This document shows, piece by piece, positions 22,960 to 35,937 of a DNA stretch of 64,000 nt. The position numbers and the translations under genes are program-made. The DNA is from Lotus japonicus (taxonomy: Eukaryota > Streptophyta > Magnoliopsida > Fabales > Fabaceae). Location of the stretch: assembly GCF_012489685.1 (NCBI RefSeq), contig NC_080043.1, positions 56,504,289 to 56,568,288 of the forward strand, written 5' to 3'. Numbering within the stretch: position 1 is the first letter of the stretch; every line of letters starts with the position of its first letter. The notes below the pieces were generated by a model. It did no database searches. It saw only the letters and a program-made list of their open reading frames with translations, and was not told the DNA's origin.

Positions 22960-24458
22960 GTGGTTAATCAGAGCAGTCCTGGTGGAAGTAGTGGCAACAA
23001 CAATGAGGAATTGTCCTCCGGTATGAGTTCTGGCACGACTATGCCAACTCAAAGTATAGAGGTTTCCGCAATGGCAGAAATACCCATTCCAGCGACGGTT
23101 CAGGCAGTGGCACCCCCAACGGTAACAAGAGGAATGGCCAACGTATCCCAAATCTCGTTTATGCCAAATGTCTCTCTGTCCGCGAGAGACATGCCTTTTG
23201 GCATGCCCACATCTTTGATGCAGGGCTTGCAAAGTAATTATTCGACGTTTTCTGAGAATGTCCTTCCCTTCGGGGTACCCCCTTTTGGGGCAAACAGGAC
23301 AACGATGAACTTGGGAAGTCGAGTAAGCTCTCCTGGCTTCACTACAGGACAAAGTTCACAGGTTTATTTTCCCACGGGCGTGAACTCAGGGTCACTTCGG
23401 GCCATCAGACAACAAGTCGACGATAGTAACCACGAAATGGTTAACATGTTATCTCGACAGATGGGAGAGATTATCAACCCTCTGATCTAGAACACCAATG
23501 CCAATAACCGGAAATTGGCCCATCAAATGGGGCGATTGGCCACAGTGTTAGGGGCTCAAGCCGAAGTAGCACCTCTGCCAGGGATCGAACAAATCCCGCC
23601 TGTCGCGATTCCCGCGCGTAGACCTGGGCCAACGTACCCAAACGTGGGGGAAAACCCTTTGTTCGAGGGGAATGGGGGAATACATCAACCACCCCAGAAC
23701 CTTTATGTGGTGAAAAGGAATGAATATGCTGATGGAGTGTTGGAAAGAATTCGACACCAGAATGCTGGGGGGCAGCAGAATGTTGCTGCCGTTGTCGAAC
23801 AATTGATAAACCAACATGGCTTCAATGTGGGCTTTGTGAATAGGCCCCACTTTGTCTCAGCCTTTACTGAAGAGGTTCTCGAAGCAGAGCTTCCTCGAGG
23901 CTGGAAAGTCCCTAAGTTCACTAGTTTTCAGGAGACTCCGGGGAGTCCACGGTTGAGCATGTGGCTAGATACCAGATTGAGGCTGGGGATTTAGCCATTA
24001 ATGAAAATTTGAAAATGAAGTATTTTCCTAGTTCTTTAACTAAGAATGCATTCACATGGTTCACGACCCTCGCCCCAAGGTCAATTCACACTTGGGCTCA
24101 ATTGGAAAGGATCTTCCATGAACAATTCTTTAGGGGAGAATGCAAGGTGAGCCTGAAGGATATGGCTAGTGTCAAGAGGAAGAATGTTGAATCCATTGAT
24201 GACTATTTGAATAGGTTCAGAATGCTGAAATCTTGATGCTTCACTCATGTCCCAGAACATGAGTTGGTCATCTTGGCTGCAGGTGGTTTAGAATATTCGA
24301 TCAGAAAGAAACTCGACACGCAGTACATTCGAGATATGTCACAACTTGCAGAAAGAGTGAGACATGTCAAATTATTGAAAGCGGAGAAGACTGAAGAAAA
24401 GGCTAAAACTACCCACAAATGGCCCAAAAAGGAGAAAGTAGCCTACATAGACACTTAA
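22960..24458 (+). pseudogene. Tat element gag, disrupted
   Basis: Structural capsid precursor. The N-terminal part (22960 on) is Ser/Pro/Gly/Met-rich. The conserved Retrotrans_gag region spans about 23990-24320, with MKYFPSSLTKNAFTWF, WAQLERIFHEQFFRG and KRKNVESIDDYLNRFRMLKS. A TAG at 23488-23490, a frameshift near 23940-23990, a TGA at 24234-24236 and a stop at 24456-24458 break it. Translation could start at the ATG at 22960 or a little upstream; this is not decidable here. Confidence 0.8.
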
Positions 24459-24556
24459 TCTATTTATCAAAGCCCATGTGTGTATCATGAAGTTTCCCCT
24501 GATGTTGATATTAATGACATCAATCTGGCTGAACTGCAGCCAGGAGATCCTTATGT

Positions 24557-26587
24557 TTGCAAAGCCTTATGAAAATAAGGTTGGGGACTACGGATAGCAT
24601 TCCTACTGTTAAAACTTATATGTTTGATGTGACCAAATGTGATGCAATCTATGATATACTGGTATCTGATGGTTTGATTGTGGTCCCTAAAGACCAAAAT
24701 TTACCTTCTCGTGAACAAAAAAGGGGAAGAAATATTGTAAGTATCACAACTTTTTTGGTCACTGGACCTCACAGTGTGTTCGTTTCAAGGACCTCGTTCA
24801 GGGAGCGCTGGATTCAGGAAGGCTCAAGTATGGCGAGAAGGCCAAATGTCAGATGAAAATCGACACGGACCCATTGCAGAAAGCTGAAGCCAACTATGTG
24901 GAACTCCTCCACATCTGCATGGTGGACATTGCTGAGAAGCTCGACCTGGATTTGACCCTCAGGGAATCAGAGGCCAAGAATGTGGCAGTCGAGGAACCAA
25001 CTGAAGACATAAGCCTGGAGGAAGTCTACCCTCAAGCTGGAGAGACTCTCGTCGAATTCCTGTCCCGAAGCAAAGATGGAGAGAGAGAAGTCATGTTGTG
25101 CCCTAGATGCAGCACCGTTATCGACAAGTCAGCAGCGAAGGCCTACCAGGATTCTGAAATGAAGAAGCACTATCAACAGAAGGTGCCTGTGGCCAGAAGG
25201 CTCACTTACCCTCATGAAGAGCTGGCTGAAACTACCCAGGAGCACCGTGGCCAAAGAGGCCAAGATCCAAAAGGGAAAGGTAAGACCTACCTCCCTAATG
25301 CTGATGTGCTCAAGAACCAGTGGTTTAGGTCAGTACCCCCTAAACCAAAGCCACGACAGAAATGGCAGAGAATTGACTTAGGCCAAGGATCCTCTTATGT
25401 TAACAACTCTCAAATGTCAAAGAACTACTCTTATGGCTCAAGGAATTACTATGGGCTAGAACAGATGATAAGGACCCAATTTCGACGCTTTCTGAGAAAG
25501 AGGAAGGCTGAGAAAGAAAGAGGTGGAAAGTTTCGATCATTATGGGATATAAAGCCAACAGATGCTCCAGAAGACAAGCCAAGTGTGGCTTCAATCATTA
25601 ACCATCTTGACCAGGCTATCAAACAAGGGATGGCCTTGCCAGACTCTGCCAAGGAAAAAAGTGAAGGTGGTAACTGAGGATGAGGATGAAGATATGCTGG
25701 AGGACTTCGATGACAGTGATGGAGAAGACCTCAACATCATTTGCATAGTGTCCATTCTTCCAGCAGACTTTGACAGAGTATCAGAAGTCACCGAGGGTGA
25801 CGAGGATTATTACGTCGAGGAAGAGGCGAATGACAATCCCTTGTGCTACTATGTCATGCAGAGGGGAGTTGTCGAGGATGAGAGGGCTATTTTCCAAAGG
25901 CCTTCAGAGCACATGAAGAGTCACTTGAAGCCTCTATTTGTATGGGCAAAAGTGGAAGACAAAGGTGTCAACAAGGTTCTTGTCGACGGAGGAGCAACCA
26001 TCAACTTAATGCCTAGATTCATGCTGAAGAAGTTGGGCAAGACAGAAGCGGATCTGATCCCCCATGACATGGTCTTGTCAGATTATGAAGGCAAGACAAG
26101 CACCTCCATGGGCGCAATTATGTTGAACATAACTATAGGAACGGTAAGCCGATCCACTCTTTTCATCGTTGTGCCCTCAAAGGCTAACTACAACCTGCTG
26201 CTGGGCAGAGAATGGATCCATGGAGTAGGGGCAGTGCCCTCCACCTTGCATCAAAGGATTTCCATTTGGAAAGCAGACGGAGTGGCCGAGAGTGTACAAG
26301 CGGATCAAAGTTATTATCTAGCGGAAACAGGCTATGTCAACAAGAAGAATTTTGAGAAGAACTTGGCTACAATTGCCCCCTTAGACATGGTGGCCAACCA
26401 ATATTTCAACCCTTACTCAGAATATTCCGTAACCTTAGATCCAATTCGAGGTCTGCACCTCAATGAGTTTTGTAAGGTGGATGCCATGAGTGGATGGCGG
26501 AGTGAGGAAGACGAGGATGCCACGAAAGAAGTGGTAAAAGATGAAAATGCCACAACAGGAGTGGCAACACCACATAATGATGATTAA
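24557..26587 (+). pseudogene. Tat element gag-pol linker and aspartic protease, disrupted
   Basis: Runs in several frames (breaks near 24850, 25600 and 26550). The retroviral-type protease is at about 25920-26230: VLVDGGATINLMPRFMLKKL holds the active Asp in the DGGA form common in Tat proteases, followed by YNLLLGREWIHGVGAVPSTL. Upstream (24853-25677) is a Lys/Glu-rich linker with CPRCSTV and no complete CCHC zinc knuckle visible. An acidic DEDEDMLEDFDDSDGEDL stretch lies near 25680-25730. Confidence 0.75.
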
Positions 26588-29500
26588 TTCGAGCCTAGCT
26601 CGAATTTCGGCTTATGCGGCCGAAAACAAGGTGAAAACGGCTCTAGAGGCCGACAGAATGGCTGAGAATCCAGCCATCAGAGGAGAAATTGATGCCTCAA
26701 TGTTGCCTGTCGAAATGATGATTCGAAATGAGAAGGATGACTTGTGCTTGGAAAATAAACCAGTTAGCGAAGGCATAGAGGATTTACGCAACCTAAGGCT
26801 AGATTGCATCTATGACGATGGCCCCCTGGAATTCGAGAAACCTCTAGTAGATGTCACAAAGATGGAGGCTCAAGAAACCCTAGAGGAGATAGACCTAGGT
26901 GATGGGTCAAAGAAGAGGCCAACCTACATAAGTGCCCTCATTCATCCAGAACTCAGGGACAAGATGGTGGATTTGTTAAAAGAGTTCAAAGTCTGCTTTG
27001 CCTGGGATTATGATGAAATGCCTGGACTCAGTCGCGAATTGGTGGAGTTACAACTACCAATCAAAGAAGATAAGAAGCCAGTGAAGCAGTTGCCCAGGAG
27101 GTTCCATCCAGATGTCTTGGTAAAAATCAAAGAAGAAATCGAGAGACTCTTGAAGTGCAAGTAACAGCCAGATATGTCGACTGGCTCGCTAACGTGGTCC
27201 CAGTGATTAAGAAAAATGGCAAGATGAGGGTTTGCATTGATTTTCGAGATTTGAATGCTGCCACACCCAAAGATGAGTATCACATGCCTATCGCCGAAAT
27301 GATGGTGGATTCAGCAGCTGACCACGAGTACCTGAGTTTGTTAGATGGCTATTCTGGATACAACCAGATTTTTATTGCCAAAGAAGATGTGTCGAAGACG
27401 GCTTTTCGATGTCTGGGTGCCTTGGGTACATATGAGTGGGTGGTCATGTCATTCGGGTTGAAAAACGCTGGCGCGACCTACCAAAGGGTAATGAATACCA
27501 TCTTCCATGATTTTATTGAAACTTTCATGCAGGTTTATATTGATGACATAGTGGTAAAATCTCCATCAAGGGATGACCACCTGTTACATCTAAGAAGATC
27601 ATTCGAAAGAATGAGGAAGCATGGTCTGAAATTGAACCCCCTCAAATGTGCTTTTGGTGTAATTGCAGGTGATTTTTTGGGCTTTGCGGTGCACAAGAAG
27701 GGCATCGAAATCAACAAGAATAAGGTCAAGGCTATCCTCGACACAAGCCCACCAACCAGCAAGAAGCAGTTGCAATCACTGCTAGGGAAAATCAACTTTC
27801 TTAGAAGATTCATAGCAAATCTTAGTGAGAAGACCAAGCCCTTTTCATCTCTTCTTCGACTCAAAAAAGAAGAGACATTTCGCTGGGAAGCAGATCACTA
27901 GAAAGCCTTCGACGAGCTCAAGGAATACTTGTCAAGCCCTCCAGTGATGATCTCACCCATAAAAGGAAAGCCAATGAGGTTGTATATCTCAGCAACGGAT
28001 GAAACCATCGGAAGCATGTTGGCTCAGGAAGATGAAAATGGCATCGAGAGAGCCATATTTTATTTAAGTCGTATTTTGAACGACGCAGAAACTCGATATA
28101 CTATGGTTGAGAAACTGTGCCTATGTTTATATTTCTCTTGTACGAAGTTGAAATATTATATAAAGCCAATTGATGTAATGGTTTTTTCCCACTATGACAT
28201 AATAAAGCACATGTTGTCTAAACCTATTTTGCATAGTCGAATTGGTAAATGGGCTTTAGCCTTAACCGAATATTCACTTACGTATTTTCCTTTAAAAGCG
28301 ATTAAAGGACAAGCAGTGGCAGGCTTCTGGGCAGACCACACATTGCCCAAAGAAGCCATAACCTACGTAGGAATTCAGCCCTGGAAGTTGTTTTCCGACG
28401 GCTCAAGCCATAGAGAGGGAGCGGGGATTGGAATGCTTATCATTTCTCCACATGGAATCCCTACTAAGTTCATGTTTCGAATTCGAGAGAATTGTTCTAA
28501 CAACGAAACTGAATATGAGGCCTTAATCTCTGGCCTCGAAATCTGATTGGCATTAGGAGCGAAAAACGTCGTTATAAAAGGTGATTATGAGTTGGTAATA
28601 AAACAACTCACCAAGGAATACAAATGCGTTAGTGAAAACTTGGCAAGATATTACTTAAAGGCTACAGGTTTATTAGCCAATTTCGACCAAGCAGGAATCG
28701 GCCACATACCTAGGATAAGTAATCAGGAAGCCAATGAGCTGGCACAAATTGCTTCTGGATATATGGTAGACAAAAATAGGTTGAGGGAATTGGTCAAGAT
28801 TAAAGAAAAACTAAATCCACTAGACCTCGACGTTATGGTTATCGACAATCTAACAACTAATGATTGGAGAAAGCCAATTGTCGATTATTTGTAAAACCCT
28901 GTGGGAACCACGGACAGGAAAATCAAGTATAGGGCTCTGAGTTATATCATCATGGGCAATGAGTTGTTCAAAAAGAATGTCGATGGAACTTTGCTAAAAT
29001 GCTTGAGTGAAGATGACGCTTTCATAGCAATTTCAGCAGTGCATGATGGCTTATGTGGAGCTCATCAAGCTGGAGCCAAAATGAAATGGATCTTATTTCG
29101 ACAAGGGGTGTACTGGCCAACCATTATGAAGGACTGCATCGAATATGCGAAGGGTTTCCAGGATTGCCAAAAGCACGCAAGAATCCAGCATGTGCCAGCC
29201 AGTGAGTTGCATTCCATCATCAAACCATGGCCGTTCAGAGGTTGGGCCTTGGACTTAATTGGCGAAATTCACCCATCTTCGTCAAGACAACACAAATACA
29301 TAATTGTGGCAATAGCTTTACTAAGTGGGTGGAGGTCATTCCATTACAAAATGTCACTCAAGATACAATGATCGACTTTATACAAAATCACATTGTATAT
29401 CGTTTTGGCTTGCCTGAGTCACTCACAACAGACCAAGGCACGGTGTTTGTGGGTCGAAAAGTAGCAGCTTTCGCAGAATCTTAGGGCATCAAACTCCTAA

Positions 29501-30123
29501 CTTCGACCCCCTACTATGCCCAAGCAAATGGTCAGGTGGAAGCTGCCAACAAAACCTTGATCGGTTTGATCAAGAAGCATATGGGTCAAAAACCTAAAAG
29601 CTGGCATGAAACCTTAAGCCAGATTTTATGGGCTTACCAAAATTCGCCAAGGGAGGCCACAGGGACAACACCTTTTCGACTAGCATATGGTCAGGAAGCA
29701 GTGTTACCAGCGGAGGTTTACTTGCAGTCTTGTAGGATTCAAAGACAAGAAGAAATCCCTAGTGAGGACTACTGGAATATGATGCTCGATGAATTGGTAA
29801 ATCTCGACGAAGATAGATTACTGGCTTTAGACATTCTGACCAGACAAAAGAATCGCATCGCAAAGGCATACAACAAAAAGGTTAGAAATCGATCCTTTAT
29901 CGTTGGTGATTACGTTTGGAAAGTTATCTTGCCGGTAGATAAAAAAGATAGAGCTTACGGCAAGTGGGCCCCAAATTGGGAAGGTCCATTTAAGGTCAAG
30001 AAGATACTTTCTAACAATGCTTATTCGATTAAAGAATTAAATTGTCAAAATCGACGTGTGACAATAAATGGTAAATACTTGAAAGCGTATAAGCCAATGT
30101 TGCACGAAGTTCGTATCAAATAA
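26541..30123 (+). pseudogene. Tat element reverse transcriptase, RNase H (x2) and integrase, disrupted
   Basis: Reverse transcriptase: YVDWLANVVPVIKKNGKMRV, FRDLNAATPKDEYHMP, MSFGLKNAGATYQRVMN and the catalytic YIDDIVVKSPS (about 27535). The first RNase H follows at 27929 on (LYISATDETIGSMLAQ, HSRIGKWALALTEY). The second, archaeal-type RNase H is at about 28380-28760 (WKLFSDGSSHREGAGIGML, NETEYEALISGLE). Integrase: GWALDLIG (first Asp), TDQGTVFVG (second Asp), GQVEAANKTLIGLIKKHMGQ (Glu). Its N-terminal zinc finger has lost one Cys (GFQDCQ where CxxC is expected). Stops at 27899, 28544, 28892 and 29482 and frameshifts near 27160 and 29300 make it inactive. The frame ends at 30123. Confidence 0.88.
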
Positions 30124-30199
30124 AAAATAATAATAATAGAACAAGTATTGCCAAATAAAAGCGTTTCATTAATAGGACATTACAAGCATGGCAAGAAAT

Positions 30200-30673
30200 C
30201 TAAAAAGGAGGGTTGAACCTATAGGCATTATACCTATCCCTCAAAGGTTCTATGCGTCCTACTACTACTTCAATCTGGCCCTCTAGTCGAGCCTTCTCCT
30301 GTCGAACAGTTAGCTCGTCGAGAGCAACGACGGAAATCTAGACGGCCTGTCTTTTGAGCCCCTCAGGATCTTGCTGGCTCAGAGAAGCTTGGAGCCGATC
30401 AAACTTCTCCATTGTCTCGTCGATTTGGTGTTCTTGAAAGAACGCCATCACAGATAGCTGATTGTACTCATCGTACAGAGGCTTCGCCTCGGTAAGTAAC
30501 TCCAAAAACTCCTGGAGTGGAGCTCTGACGCAAGCGATGATCTGCCTCTGAAGCAGCTGCTGAATAAGCCCTAAAAGTTCTTCAATCCCAGAGGAAGAAA
30601 AGTACATGGCCTGAAAGAGAACCCTTTGAAAGGCCAATGTGCGAATATGATGGAGGATAATGCGGCTATCCAT
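30200..30673 (-). pseudogene. Antisense ORF of the Tat element, small unknown protein
   Basis: ATG at 30673 opens a minus-strand frame of 111 codons, beginning MDSRIILHHIRTLAFQRVLF and rich in Gln/Leu/Glu. After a TAG at about 30338-30340 the same frame stays open for another 40-odd codons (ending YNAYRFNPPF, stop 30200-30202), so the original protein was probably about 158 aa. A TATA-like CTATAAATG lies on the minus strand at about 30738-30746, roughly 65 bp upstream. The 3' end faces pol tail to tail, 76 bp apart. I do not recognise the family; it looks helical. Confidence 0.6.
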
Positions 30674-32012
30674 GGCTAAAAGATCAAAATGTAGAAGAGA
30701 AGTTACTGATGATGAAGAAGAGTGAAAACGACATCATTTATAGTAGGGCGTAACAAACAGTTACATTAATGAATAGTAATCAGTTGCCAATCGTCACCCA
30801 ATCACCACCAGCCACGTAGGCCACCACCGCAAGCGGAGGAAGTCGTTCAGTCATCAACCAAAGTGTGGTAAAAGAATGCCATTAAATTAGCGTTTTCCCG
30901 AGGAGTCAGGTAACGACTTAGTAGAGGGAAAGCTAAAATACGTTGAACGGTGCCGGTTCAAATAAAGTTGGAATTAAAGCAGTGTAAAAGGCGCAATAGG
31001 AATTATTTGGCAACGTATATTAATTCGACAATAAAGACATAAATGGACATCACTTGACAACACATGTCGAATTCCATGCAAATTAAAATACGAAGCCATA
31101 GTCGAAAAAACATTTAAAGTCAACATTACAGAAATAGGCAACAAAGGCCATTCAGAGTCACAGTCATAAGAAGCCGAGAAAACAAGAGAAACATGGGTGA
31201 AAAGCCTAAATCTTCGACTTGAAGGTAGCAAGTTGGCCATTGGCAGCAGCAATTTTGACTTCCAAACTCTGCTTAGCAAGAGTGTCAACTTCAATTTCCT
31301 TGGAGAGTTTGGATGTCGACAGCATCAACTTTTTGCACTCATCAGCAAGGGCAACCAAGCGGGTGTTCACAACAGGGTCTTCTTCAACCAAGGTTGCCCT
31401 CTCCTTTTCCAGCTTAGCCATATCTCTTTGAAGCTCATCGAGCCGATTGTCGATACTTGCCAAATCAGAGGCTATCAAGGTCTTCCTGGCAGTCAGTTTA
31501 AGAACTTCATCTTTCATAGTTGAGACCCGGCTTGTGCCAGAAGCAACCTGCGCCTCCTTGGTCTTGATGATTTGGCCCACGTTCTTGGCTTGATCAAAGA
31601 CAGCTAAGAGGTCAGCCAGGAAGGTTTGAAACTCGACAAGGGCAACAACCTTAGAATGGTCGAGACATTGGCCAATGAGAAAAGTGAGTAGCTCCTTGAC
31701 ATCATGGCTAGCCTGAGGGTCAGCCTGAACTCGACCAAGAAAACCTTCAGCAAAGATCAGGCTCTTAAGCTTGGCCAAGTTCTCATTGATCTGATCAGTA
31801 CTGGCCACCCCACGGGACTCAGCAGTCTCGGCGACGTTGACCTGGGGTGGTGGAGAATCAAGGTCCAAAGTACCATCGAGGAAACCTTGGATGGCAACAA
31901 GAGGGTCCTTAGCAAAAAAAGCATCTAGCTTTTCACTAGAAGCATGGGACAAAGTTGTAGTCCTCGAAGAAGTTGAACCTCCTTTGGCTTGCGGAGAAAG
32001 CAGAGCTATTCC

Positions 32013-35000
32013 TGTAACACCCCGATTTCGGTGGCGTCACTTTAGTAACCAAAAGGTAAACTAATGCGGAAAAACGTGAATATATTTTTTTCGATAATAG
32101 TAAAGACAAGACTGAATTAAACAAAACTCTAATGCGAAGGATAAACAGAAACTAATATACAATAGTAAATTACATCCCCCGCTGTAAGCAGCAACCTCGT
32201 CACGAGTAACCTCCAGTGACGGAAAGAAAAGTGTAGCGCCCGAAGGCAAAAGGTATAATCCAAAAGAAAGGTCAAGTGTCTGCAACACTGTCCCTCAAAA
32301 TAAGAATAAGTCAGCCCAAACGGCCTAAAACAAGGCCTCCTAGTCCAACCAACTCTCTGTGATTCCCGTAGAGAAACCACACAAAAAGCTATAGGTGGGA
32401 AACTACCCTGTCCCCAAAGAAAACAATGATGTTCAGAGCTAAGACTCTACTCCTACACTAATCCCATCTCGAGGAGCTCACACCAGCACAAAAACCTACA
32501 TGCTAGCATGATCGTCGTCCGAATTCGAAATCCAGAACGACCTAGTCTATGTACACCATCCGTCCTCCTCTCGCTATCGCGATGCGCTCCTGTTCCAGCA
32601 TCTCAACCCTAGTCCCCCCCGTGAACCGTCGTGAACCAGCCCGCCAAAGACATCTGACAAAGGGTGTTTGTCCGCCAAAGCACACACAGAAGACGCGAGG
32701 GTCAACTCCAAAGAATTATGTAAATAATAGCATCGATAGATACAGATAATAGAATAGCCACTTAGGCTTATAGCTAGGGATAACATCCTAGGGTTGCATA
32801 TTCCATAATGAATGTAACGACAGTAATAACAAATAGCATGCATCAAATAGAATTATCAATTATCAATCACACTCAGCAACTAAGTCAGTATGCATGTTGC
32901 ATGAAATGATATGACGGTTAACCCAGTTAACCAAATGCATTCCGGAAACGGATGGACATCAAACGGATCAATCCTAGCACCAGCAACGGTGGGACCATTT
33001 CTGCCCGCGTGTCTCTTACACCACACAAAGGTAGCCAGATCAGCCGTAACCCGTAGGTCTGCCATTTCGGTCTGCTACAAGAGTCGTCTACAAACGCTCT
33101 TACACGGCATTCCGGGTCTTATGACCATTTTGGAAACCGACGAGGTCCAGAGTACGTCCTGTGTTAATACCTCATTAATGTTGCATGAATGCAGGATGAT
33201 TAGTCAAACAACGTCTCCGAATCTCACTCGACACGTCGCCACGTGTTCTAGCTAAATTAATGTCTCTAAAAGCTTACCCTAAGGTAAAAGTCGATTCTGC
33301 GACAAAAGACACATCTTCACACCAACACATAACTCATGATGATCTCCAAATCATCCGACTCATCTCAATCTGATGGTCAAAACTGCTCAACGAGCAAGAG
33401 TATCAACATACTCGGAAACTATCAATTTCCCGGACTTATCCCCAGGATAGCCCAACAACATAGCTGCTCCAACAGCACAAGAGTATCCCGCATTCACAAG
33501 GTCTCACGCCTCAGTGAAGCTTCATGCTGTTCACGAGGTCTCACGCCTCAGTGAAGATCCATGCTTTCCACAAGGTCTCACGCCTCAGTGGAGTATCACG
33601 CATTCACAAGGTCTCACGCCTCAGTGAAGCTTCTCGGCTCATCCCTTGGATGGCTAAACAAACTGCTCAACGAGCGAAGGAGTATCAACATACTCAGAGC
33701 TTACCAATCTCCTCAACACTTGGATCCGACGACACTTCTCGTTTTCCAAAAACTAAGATTTGCATCCTAAGCTTCCTTTCGAGTTTAATATCCTTATTTG
33801 AAGAGTTAGAGGTTGTTTAATGTCTTATGAGTTTTCTTTACAAAATACTATCCTTTTAGTCTTATCGCAAATCCTATAAGTTCTCGGGATCTCCAAATCC
33901 CCAAATGACTCCAGAGAATGTCTCGATCCATAAACATCATAACAAGGCCCGAATCTCATTCGTCCTATCAAGCTTTCTCAAAACTCTCAAAATAAAATCG
34001 GCATGACCTGCCCGCTATCCTCACCATTCAGAATCTCAGTTTCCAGTGCAAAACATATTTAAATCATCACAATCAACAACATGTCATATATCAATAAATC
34101 TCATCATAAACACTTAACACTTAGCATATAAAGCATGCACCACACATCCTAGATTACCCACATAGCACATAGCATGTAAGTCAATCTCAAAAACATTCAG
34201 TAGATGAATCATCTACATTGTCAGCCGAAGCCTCAGAAAACATTTTCCAATCACACCCAATCCAGTGCATAAACAGTAAACAATGTCGAAAGCATCGACC
34301 CTAAGCATTAACTAGAGATTCAGTGAGAAGCCCTCACCTGTAGATTCTCCAGGGTTATCTCCTAAAGCTCCTTCACAATCAAAGCCTTGCTCCGCTGGAA
34401 ATTCCTCAAAATCACCTTTAGAGCAAAACCACAGAAATACTATCAGAATCTATCGGAAACTAAGCTATCAATACATCACTAAGGTTACACGAAGTAGTAC
34501 ATACTCCGAGGTACGATAATCTAGCGCGAAAGGACAAGTTTTCGGAAAAGGAAATTTTCCTCCTTCCTCCCCCTATAGGCTCGGCCACTTTAGGTAATTA
34601 GAGGACTCGATCTTTCTTCGATCAAACTTGGTTCCTATGCTATCATTAGCCGTAACTAAGGGTATTCTGAACTCGGAAAAATTATCGGATCAAAAACTGT
34701 CGCAGGGGTATTTTGGTCATGATTTTTAACTTAGAATTTCAAAACTGAAATCCCAAAAAAACAAATTTGACAGGGACGTCACCAACGACGTTTATGACAA
34801 CTAATCCTACTAGCACTAAGCTAAGGCGATAGTTTTCAGCCTAAAGGTTGAAGCTTTACTCCAAAAACTCCAAAAATGGGTATTTAAGGCTAAAATTGAT
34901 TCCGGCGGAATTCCGGCGACATTACGGAAAATCTAATCCGGCAGAAGTGATCTTGGGCATGTAAGGAAGAGGTTTAGAATCAGAAATGAAATATTCAGGA

Positions 35001-35937
35001 TAGTTTTGCAAAAACCTCAAAACTATCAGCTCAGAAAAGTCTATAGAAAATAGCGATCAGAGGTAAGGATTAGCGACTATACCTCGAAACCTTGAAGCAG
35101 CAACTGATTGATCGACAATCAAGCAAGTAATGAAGAAAAACTCTTCCTCCTTCTTCTTCTCTTGGCCGCGGGTTTGGGTGGGGAGAATGGGTAGTTTTTT
35201 GTGATTTTTCTTCCTTTCTTGGCTATATATAGAGGTTGGCAAAACGCGGTAAAATGAAAGTTTCGCGAATCTGATTTTTCTGGCTTCATTCTCCATGAAT
35301 TCTAAGATATGTTTTGGCAAAAGAATTCCAAAACTATAAAGAGGTCTCCTTGTATTTTTGGCAACTAATGCATAGTCGGTGTAAAACTATTTTACCCGAT
35401 AAGTTGCTTTTTGCATCGGATGTCGGAATGGAAAACTTCCTTCTGAAGAAAGATTGAAATCATCAAGAGAAATGGGTGTACGCGTGTAGAATCTTCATTT
35501 GATGTTCAGAATAGAAAAAGTCTTCATTGTCGAGAAATTCTAGGGTTTTGAAATACCAGGGATCGGTTTCGGCAAACTTCCGATGATTGGAATCGGACGT
35601 TCGTAGATCCTAGAGTTTCGCCTCGAAACGATTGTTATATATGGAATAAGAGAAGTTCTAACATTTCTCTGAAGATTTTTTGGAATTAACTTCCATAGTG
35701 ACTTTAAATGAAAACTAGCTATTTACTAGGGTTTCTGACCTAGGTTTAAACGTATAACGATCGTGCTATAACTTTTATCGATCATAATGCAATCCTTGAA
35801 CTTTTCCTGAACTTTCTCCTTCATAAATATATTTCATTTAATGAACTTTTGTTCAGGTTTCCCTTCACATTACATCAACCCTAATCGTGAATAAGATTCT
35901 ATTTACTTGGCATAAGTTTAAAAACTTGGGCCTTACA
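32013..35937 (-). mobile_element. Solo Tekay LTR 2, 3.93 kb, TSD ATTCC
   Basis: On the minus strand it starts TGTAAGGCCCAAG (35937) and ends GGGGTGTTACA (32013). ATTCC is present at 32008-32012 and 35938-35942. Same family as 8463-12382 and the 55302 element; the TATA box CTATATATAG is at about 35222-35231. It interrupts an exon of the antisense PMD gene inside the Tat element. Confidence 0.95.
33490..33635. repeat. 37-bp minisatellite, 4 units, in solo Tekay LTR 2
   Basis: The core AGGTCTCACGCCTCAGTG recurs at 33499, 33536, 33573 and 33609 (periods 37, 37, 36). It lies where the other LTR copies carry a different, 26-bp repeat. Confidence 0.9.

Noticed and set aside
22840..23352. A 170-codon minus-strand frame opposite Tat gag
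   Set aside because: Antisense shadow of gag. Unlike the frames at 30200-39219 it overlaps sense coding sequence and shows no promoter, splice sites or known domain.
30974..31294. A 106-codon minus-strand frame downstream of the PMD gene
   Set aside because: Overlaps the coiled-coil exon end in another frame and lacks family features.
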